The position numbers were made by a program, and so were the translations under genes. A stretch of DNA of 7,595 nt, taken from assembly GCA_019247975.1 (NCBI GenBank), contig JAFBAD010000126.1, forward strand, positions 1-7,595. Reading direction: 5' to 3'. This DNA is from Acidimicrobiia bacterium (GTDB taxonomy: Bacteria; Actinomycetota; Acidimicrobiia; Acidimicrobiales; Iamiaceae). The notes below the pieces were generated by a model. That model did no database searches. It saw only the letters and a list, made by a program, of their open reading frames with translations, and was not told the DNA's origin. The number at the start of each line of letters is the position of its first letter. Position 1 is the stretch's first letter. Positions 4,205-7,595 of this stretch are shown in pieces.

Positions 4205-5884
4205 TCATCCGGGCTTGGCGGGGATCGATCGCTTCGCCCCGATGCGGCGCAGGCCGGCGTCGGCCTGGGCGCTGCCGTAGCGGAGCGCTCCGGAGGAGTA
4301 CATCGGGCAGGGGAAGTTCTTCTGCGTCGGGCACAGGTGGGCCCCGTCGGGGGAGCGCACGACGATCCGACCGCCGATGCAGCCGTCGGCCCGGGTCTCG
4401 AAGCTCAGGCACGGCAGCGTGCGGGAGAAGGCGCCGTGGTCGAGGACCGAGGCGCCGGCGTCCACATATGTCTCTCCGAGCTCGACAGCCGCATCGTGCT
4501 CGATCTGGTTGAACTGCACCTGGATGGCGCTGTGGTCGGGGTCCCTGGGCAACGGGGTCGAGACCCAGACGACCGGGATGCCGGCGTCGACGAAGATCTT
4601 GGTCGCGGTGCGGGCGTCCTCGCGGTACGCCTGCTCGGCGTCGCGGCCCTGCATGCACGGCGTGATCGCGGCCCCGGAGAACTCGATCACGACCACCGCC
4701 GGTCGGTACTTGGTCCGATCGCTGCGCATGTGCGAGAACCAGTCGCACGGCGCGGTCCCACCCCACACGTCGGCGACGGCTGCGTAGCCGCGCTGCGACA
4801 TGAACCAGGCGAAGAACTTCGACGTCTCCATCGAGAGCGAGTCGCCGTAGAGGACGACGTGGCGGGGAGCGGTGGGCGGTCCGGCCACCGCGGGCGGGTC
4901 CGAGGTGGTGGCGGTGCAGCCGTCGAGCAGCTGCGACAGCCGGGCCTTCTCGGTGGCGTCGACCGAGAGGCCCCAGTGCGCCTTGGTGGTGATCGTGATC
5001 TCCGCGAACAGGCAGCTCGATCTCGTCCGGGGCGGGCTCCACCGGCCTGCGTCCTGATCACCCTTGCTGGCGTCGATCTTGCGCCCCACCACGACCAGGT
5101 TGTCCTGCCAGTTCGCGAACGCCTGTCGCTTGGCTGCGCTCCAGTGGGAGGCGCCCGAATCCCACGCCTCGGCCGGATCGACGACCTGGTCGACGGCCAG
5201 GTACCCCGAGACCGAGACCAGCTTGGCGTCCCACCACGAGAACCAGGTGCCGTCGCTCCGCTTCTCGGTGGCCATCACCTCGCACCGGGTGTCGCACCCG
5301 TCGTGGTCCTCGTCGTCCCAGTGCGGGAAGAGGCCGATGCTGTAGCCGACCCGGGCCGGTTCGGCGGCGACGTGGAGCGCGGCGAGCAGCTTCCCGGCGT
5401 TGGTCCCGGCCCGCCAGCCGGCCGGGACACCGGTCTCGGTGCCCCGCCGGTACTCGCTCGACTCGGAGAAGAAGCGCATCACGCGACCGCGGCTCAGGCC
5501 GCCGGCCATCCGGGCGACCCAGTAGGAGCGGCCGCCGGCGTCGGCCGCACGTCCGAGGACGTTCTGGTAGACGAGCGCGACGAAGTGGGCGTCGTCGATG
5601 CTGCCGTAGCGGGTCCGGAACTCCGATGAGCCGGCGAAGACGTCGGAGACCTTGTCCAGCGAGGCGCCCTTGGCGACGTCGAGGTACCAGTACGCGAAGC
5701 CGGCATCGTCCGGCTCGCGGAGGAAGTACGCGCGGTACAGCCGGTAGATCGAGCCTTCGACCCCGGCCGGGTCGTAGTACTGCGGCGCGGCCGACGCAGG
5801 GCTCGCGTGCCCGAACGGGTGGACGCCGACGATGCCCGACAGCAGCACGCACGCCACCGCGAGCGCGCGCCACGCTCTCGTCAT
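4205..5884 (-). CDS. Secreted mosaic protein: DUF4214-like repeats, degenerate HNH/DUF1524-like domain, SGNH-hydrolase-like domain
   Basis: A 559-residue exported protein. Residues 1-33 form a signal peptide (basic MTRAWR, hydrophobic core, AS-rich cleavage region near ASAA). Two DUF4214-like repeats follow (about 43-94 and 100-146), each of the pattern Y..L.R..D..G..YW followed by SSEF/SSEY. Residues 185-323 resemble secreted actinobacterial HNH (DUF1524/GmrSD C-terminal type) domains: DHDGCDTRCEV, AEAWDSGASHWS, SKGDQD and a closing Cys323. The usual DHVVPL is DQVVDP here, with Gln233 in place of the catalytic His, and the usual Asn before SK is Asp271. After a Pro/Ala/Thr linker, residues 341-555 are SGNH-like: GDSL with Ser349, WGG (374-376) and SPDGAH with Asp513/His516. 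The block-III position reads FSGAA where Asn is expected. The ATG at 5884 has GAGGGG nine bases upstream; the ATG at 5917 lacks support. Probably a cell-surface or extracellular protein, with activity uncertain. Confidence 0.87.
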   Translation of the reverse strand: MTRAWRALAVACVLLSGIVGVHPFGHASPASAAPQYYDPAGVEGSIYRLYRAYFLREPDDAGFAYWYLDVAKGASLDKVSDVFAGSSEFRTRYGSIDDAHFVALVYQNVLGRAADAGGRSYWVARMAGGLSRGRVMRFFSESSEYRRGTETGVPAGWRAGTNAGKLLAALHVAAEPARVGYSIGLFPHWDDEDHDGCDTRCEVMATEKRSDGTWFSWWDAKLVSVSGYLAVDQVVDPAEAWDSGASHWSAAKRQAFANWQDNLVVVGRKIDASKGDQDAGRWSPPRTRSSCLFAEITITTKAHWGLSVDATEKARLSQLLDGCTATTSDPPAVAGPPTAPRHVVLYGDSLSMETSKFFAWFMSQRGYAAVADVWGGTAPCDWFSHMRSDRTKYRPAVVVIEFSGAAITPCMQGRDAEQAYREDARTATKIFVDAGIPVVWVSTPLPRDPDHSAIQVQFNQIEHDAAVELGETYVDAGASVLDHGAFSRTLPCLSFETRADGCIGGRIVVRSPDGAHLCPTQKNFPCPMYSSGALRYGSAQADAGLRRIGAKRSIPAKPG

Positions 5885-5893
5885 GTTCTGCTT

Positions 5894-5899
5894 CCCCTC
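5894..5899 (-). promoter_or_regulatory. Ribosome binding site of the secreted mosaic protein
   Basis: The minus strand reads GAGGGG, nine bases before the ATG at 5884. It supports that start over the in-frame ATG 33 bases upstream, and it places the basic n-region of the signal peptide at the very N-terminus. Confidence 0.65.
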
Positions 5900-5935
5900 A
5901 GCGACCAAGCGGCGCAACCGTACCCACCGCCGCGG

Positions 5936-7552
5936 TCAGGAAATCGGCGCTTGCTCGTCGGCCATCTCCCGGAGCTTGTTCTTGAGGAGCTTGTCCAACG
6001 TGCCGGTCGGGAACGACTCGACGTAGTACACGGCGCGGGGGACCTTGAACGCGGCGAGGTTCTCCTCGCAGCTCTTGGTGATCTCCGCGGTGACGACACC
6101 TTCGTCGTGGTCGCCGGGGGCCCTGATCACGAACACCACCGGGACCTCGCCGAGGAAGTCGTGCTGCTTGCCGACGACGGCCGCCTGCGCCACGGCCGGG
6201 TGGGCGACGATCAGGTCCTCGACCTCCTTCGCCGAGACGTTCTCACCCCCCACCTTCAAGAGGTCCTTGTCCCGCTCGACGTAGAAGACGTTGCCACCGG
6301 GCCCGACGCGCACCATGTCACCGGTCTTGAACCACCCGTCCTCGAACGCCCGCTCGTTGGCCTCCGGGTTCCGGTAGTACTCGAGGAAGATCTGGATGCC
6401 GCGCGTGCCCCGCACCCAGAGCTCGCCGGTCTCGCCGTCGGTGCACAGCCGGCCCGTGTCCTTGTCGACCACCGCGATCTCGTAACCGGGGGTGACGTGG
6501 CCCATGGACCGGTCGGGCAGCCGCTCGGACGGCTTCCCGGTGATGCAATGGGTGACGGTCTCGGTCATCCCGTACGCGCCGTAGACGGCGACGCCGAACA
6601 TCTCGTCGAACGGATCGCTCACGAAGCCGAACACGCCGACCCGCAGCTGGTGGTCGGTCGGCCGGTCGGGCGCCATCAGGCAACCGATCGTGAACGGCAT
6701 CAGCGAGATGTGGGTGACGCCGTGCTCCACGACGGTCGGCCAGAACCCGCTCTGGGACCACTTGGGCATGAGCACCGCGGTCGCGCCGACGCCGAGCACG
6801 GAGAACAGCGACCAGCTCTGCGCGTTCACGTGGAAGAACGGCAGGTAGATGAGGTAGGTGTCGTCGGGGCCGAGGTCGATGTTGCGGGCGCCGGTGCGGC
6901 TGGCCCACACCGCGTTCGCGTGCGTGTGCACGACCGCCTTGGGCCGGCTCGTGGTCCCGGACGTGAACATGATCCCGAAGGGCAGCATCGGGTCGGCCTC
7001 GCGTCCGCGCCAGTCCTCGGCCGGCCCGACCAGGGTGTCGAAGCGGTCGAAGCCGTGCGCCGCCTGCTCCGACGTGGGCGCCTCACCGCTGTTGTCGTCG
7101 GTCACCACGATCCACTGCAGATCGGGCGCAGCATCGGCGACCGCCGCCGCGAACTGCGGCTGCGTGACCGCCGCGACCGCGCCGGTGTGCTCGGCGAAGT
7201 AGGTGATCTCGGGGCCGACCGACTTGGTGTTGGTCGTGACCGCGATCGCGCCGATCGTGGCGCAGGCCAACCAGGTGAGGACCATCTCGGGCGAGTTCTC
7301 GGAGTGGACGAGGAGCCGGTCACCCTCGCCGATGCCTCGCGCGGTCAAGCCGGCCGCGACCCGCCGGACGTCGGTCCAGAGCTCGGCGTAGGTCCAGCTC
7401 CGACCTTCGCCTTCGCGAGGGGCCCAGACGAGTGCGGGGTGGCTCGGGCGGGCACCGGCCCAGAGGCTCAGCAGCCACGGGATGTCCTGCCCGTGCATCT
7501 GGAACCGCGTCGCGGCATCGGCGTCGAAGGATCGGCTGTCACCCATGCACAT
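5936..7552 (-). CDS. ANL-superfamily acyl-CoA synthetase / CoA ligase
   Basis: A 538-residue AMP-forming ligase, full length for the family, which activates a carboxylic acid with ATP to an acyl-adenylate and then a CoA thioester in the cytoplasm. Visible motifs in order: the P-loop FTSGTTSRPKAVVHTH (196-211, with Lys205; Ser and Ala replace two usual Gly residues); PFFHVNA (238-244); YGAYGMTET (324-332, motif A5); GWFKTGD (406-412, A7); the hinge ERDKDLLKVGGENVSAKEVE (426-445, A8); and the C-terminal catalytic Lys, best matched by Lys521 in TLDKLLKNKLRE. The sequence most resembles crotonobetaine/carnitine- or medium-chain acyl-CoA ligases, but substrate cannot be read. The start is ATG 7552 or, two codons in, ATG 7546; neither has a clear ribosome site and no promoter is seen in the 43 bases left. 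It lies 51 bases upstream of the secreted-protein gene on the same strand, so co-transcription is possible. Confidence 0.93.
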   Translation of the reverse strand: MCMGDSRSFDADAATRFQMHGQDIPWLLSLWAGARPSHPALVWAPREGEGRSWTYAELWTDVRRVAAGLTARGIGEGDRLLVHSENSPEMVLTWLACATIGAIAVTTNTKSVGPEITYFAEHTGAVAAVTQPQFAAAVADAAPDLQWIVVTDDNSGEAPTSEQAAHGFDRFDTLVGPAEDWRGREADPMLPFGIMFTSGTTSRPKAVVHTHANAVWASRTGARNIDLGPDDTYLIYLPFFHVNAQSWSLFSVLGVGATAVLMPKWSQSGFWPTVVEHGVTHISLMPFTIGCLMAPDRPTDHQLRVGVFGFVSDPFDEMFGVAVYGAYGMTETVTHCITGKPSERLPDRSMGHVTPGYEIAVVDKDTGRLCTDGETGELWVRGTRGIQIFLEYYRNPEANERAFEDGWFKTGDMVRVGPGGNVFYVERDKDLLKVGGENVSAKEVEDLIVAHPAVAQAAVVGKQHDFLGEVPVVFVIRAPGDHDEGVVTAEITKSCEENLAAFKVPRAVYYVESFPTGTLDKLLKNKLREMADEQAPIS

Positions 7553-7595
7553 CAGATTGGCGCGGCGAGTACCTTCGGCGCATCACGAGGAACCC

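Noticed and set aside
4506..4514. Additional GTTGAAC half-site inside the secreted-protein gene
   Set aside because: It is a single half-site without a paired arm, within coding sequence, and expected by chance.
4187..5325. Secreted nuclease toxin or defence effector
   Set aside because: The HNH-like domain lacks the expected His, there is no immunity-like gene beside it, and no secretion-system or defence gene is in the window.
4124..5629. Long + strand open frame of about 501 codons antisense to the secreted protein
   Set aside because: It has no recognisable motif, its composition is typical of reverse-strand shadows in GC-rich DNA, and the minus-strand frame has a signal peptide and domains.
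5909..5933. Inverted repeat GCGGCG...CGCCGC between the CoA ligase and the secreted-protein gene
   Set aside because: A 6-bp stem with a 13-nt loop and no T-tract, in very GC-rich DNA. It is too weak to call a terminator or attenuator.
7553..7595. Promoter or ribosome site upstream of the CoA ligase
   Set aside because: Only 43 bases are available. A GAAGG is present but about 20 bases from the ATG, too far to support a call, and no -10/-35 pair is seen.

Overview
The window is GC-rich throughout, with strong G/C preference at third codon positions, short intergenic gaps and 4-bp ATGA gene overlaps. Together with the gene families present (GMC oxidoreductase, NAD(P)-binding SDR protein, TetR regulator, DCC protein, CoA ligase, secreted DUF4214/SGNH protein) this suggests a high-GC actinomycete-type genome. 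A relative of the Acidimicrobiia is my guess, but no marker gene settles the taxonomy. No rRNA, tRNA, CRISPR, insertion sequence or phage gene was seen.

Layout. Positions 1-1522 (+ strand) hold the 3' end of a GMC-family FAD-dependent oxidoreductase, followed by an alpha/beta hydrolase. The hydrolase appears to start at a CTG codon overlapping the GMC stop codon. This pair converges, across a 23-bp gap holding a GC-only hairpin, on a four-gene minus-strand operon (4100 down to 1546). In transcription order the operon encodes a small three-helix membrane protein, a DCC-family (DUF393) thiol-disulfide protein, a TetR repressor and an atypical SDR/NmrA-like NAD(P)-binding protein. The DCC/TetR and TetR/SDR junctions are both ATGA overlaps. 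Upstream of the operon lies a readable sigma70-type promoter (TTGACC, 17 bp, TACAAG on the minus strand). Two copies of a TetR-like palindrome flank it: one sits over the predicted transcription start, the other just upstream of the -35 element. The simplest reading is an autoregulated operon controlled by its own third gene.

Further upstream on the same strand are a 559-residue secreted mosaic protein and an ANL-superfamily acyl-CoA ligase. The mosaic protein has a signal peptide, two DUF4214-like repeats, an HNH/DUF1524-like domain and an SGNH-hydrolase-like domain. Its HNH domain appears to have lost the catalytic His, and the SGNH domain lacks the usual Asn.

How the genes may work together. 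The GMC enzyme, hydrolase, SDR protein and CoA ligase are all typical of catabolism or modification of alcohols, lipids or other hydrophobic carbon compounds, but no specific substrate can be read. The most noteworthy items are the dual-operator promoter with its redox/membrane operon and the doubly degenerate secreted HNH-SGNH protein. I found no clear evidence of a defence system, a biosynthetic cluster or a mobile element.
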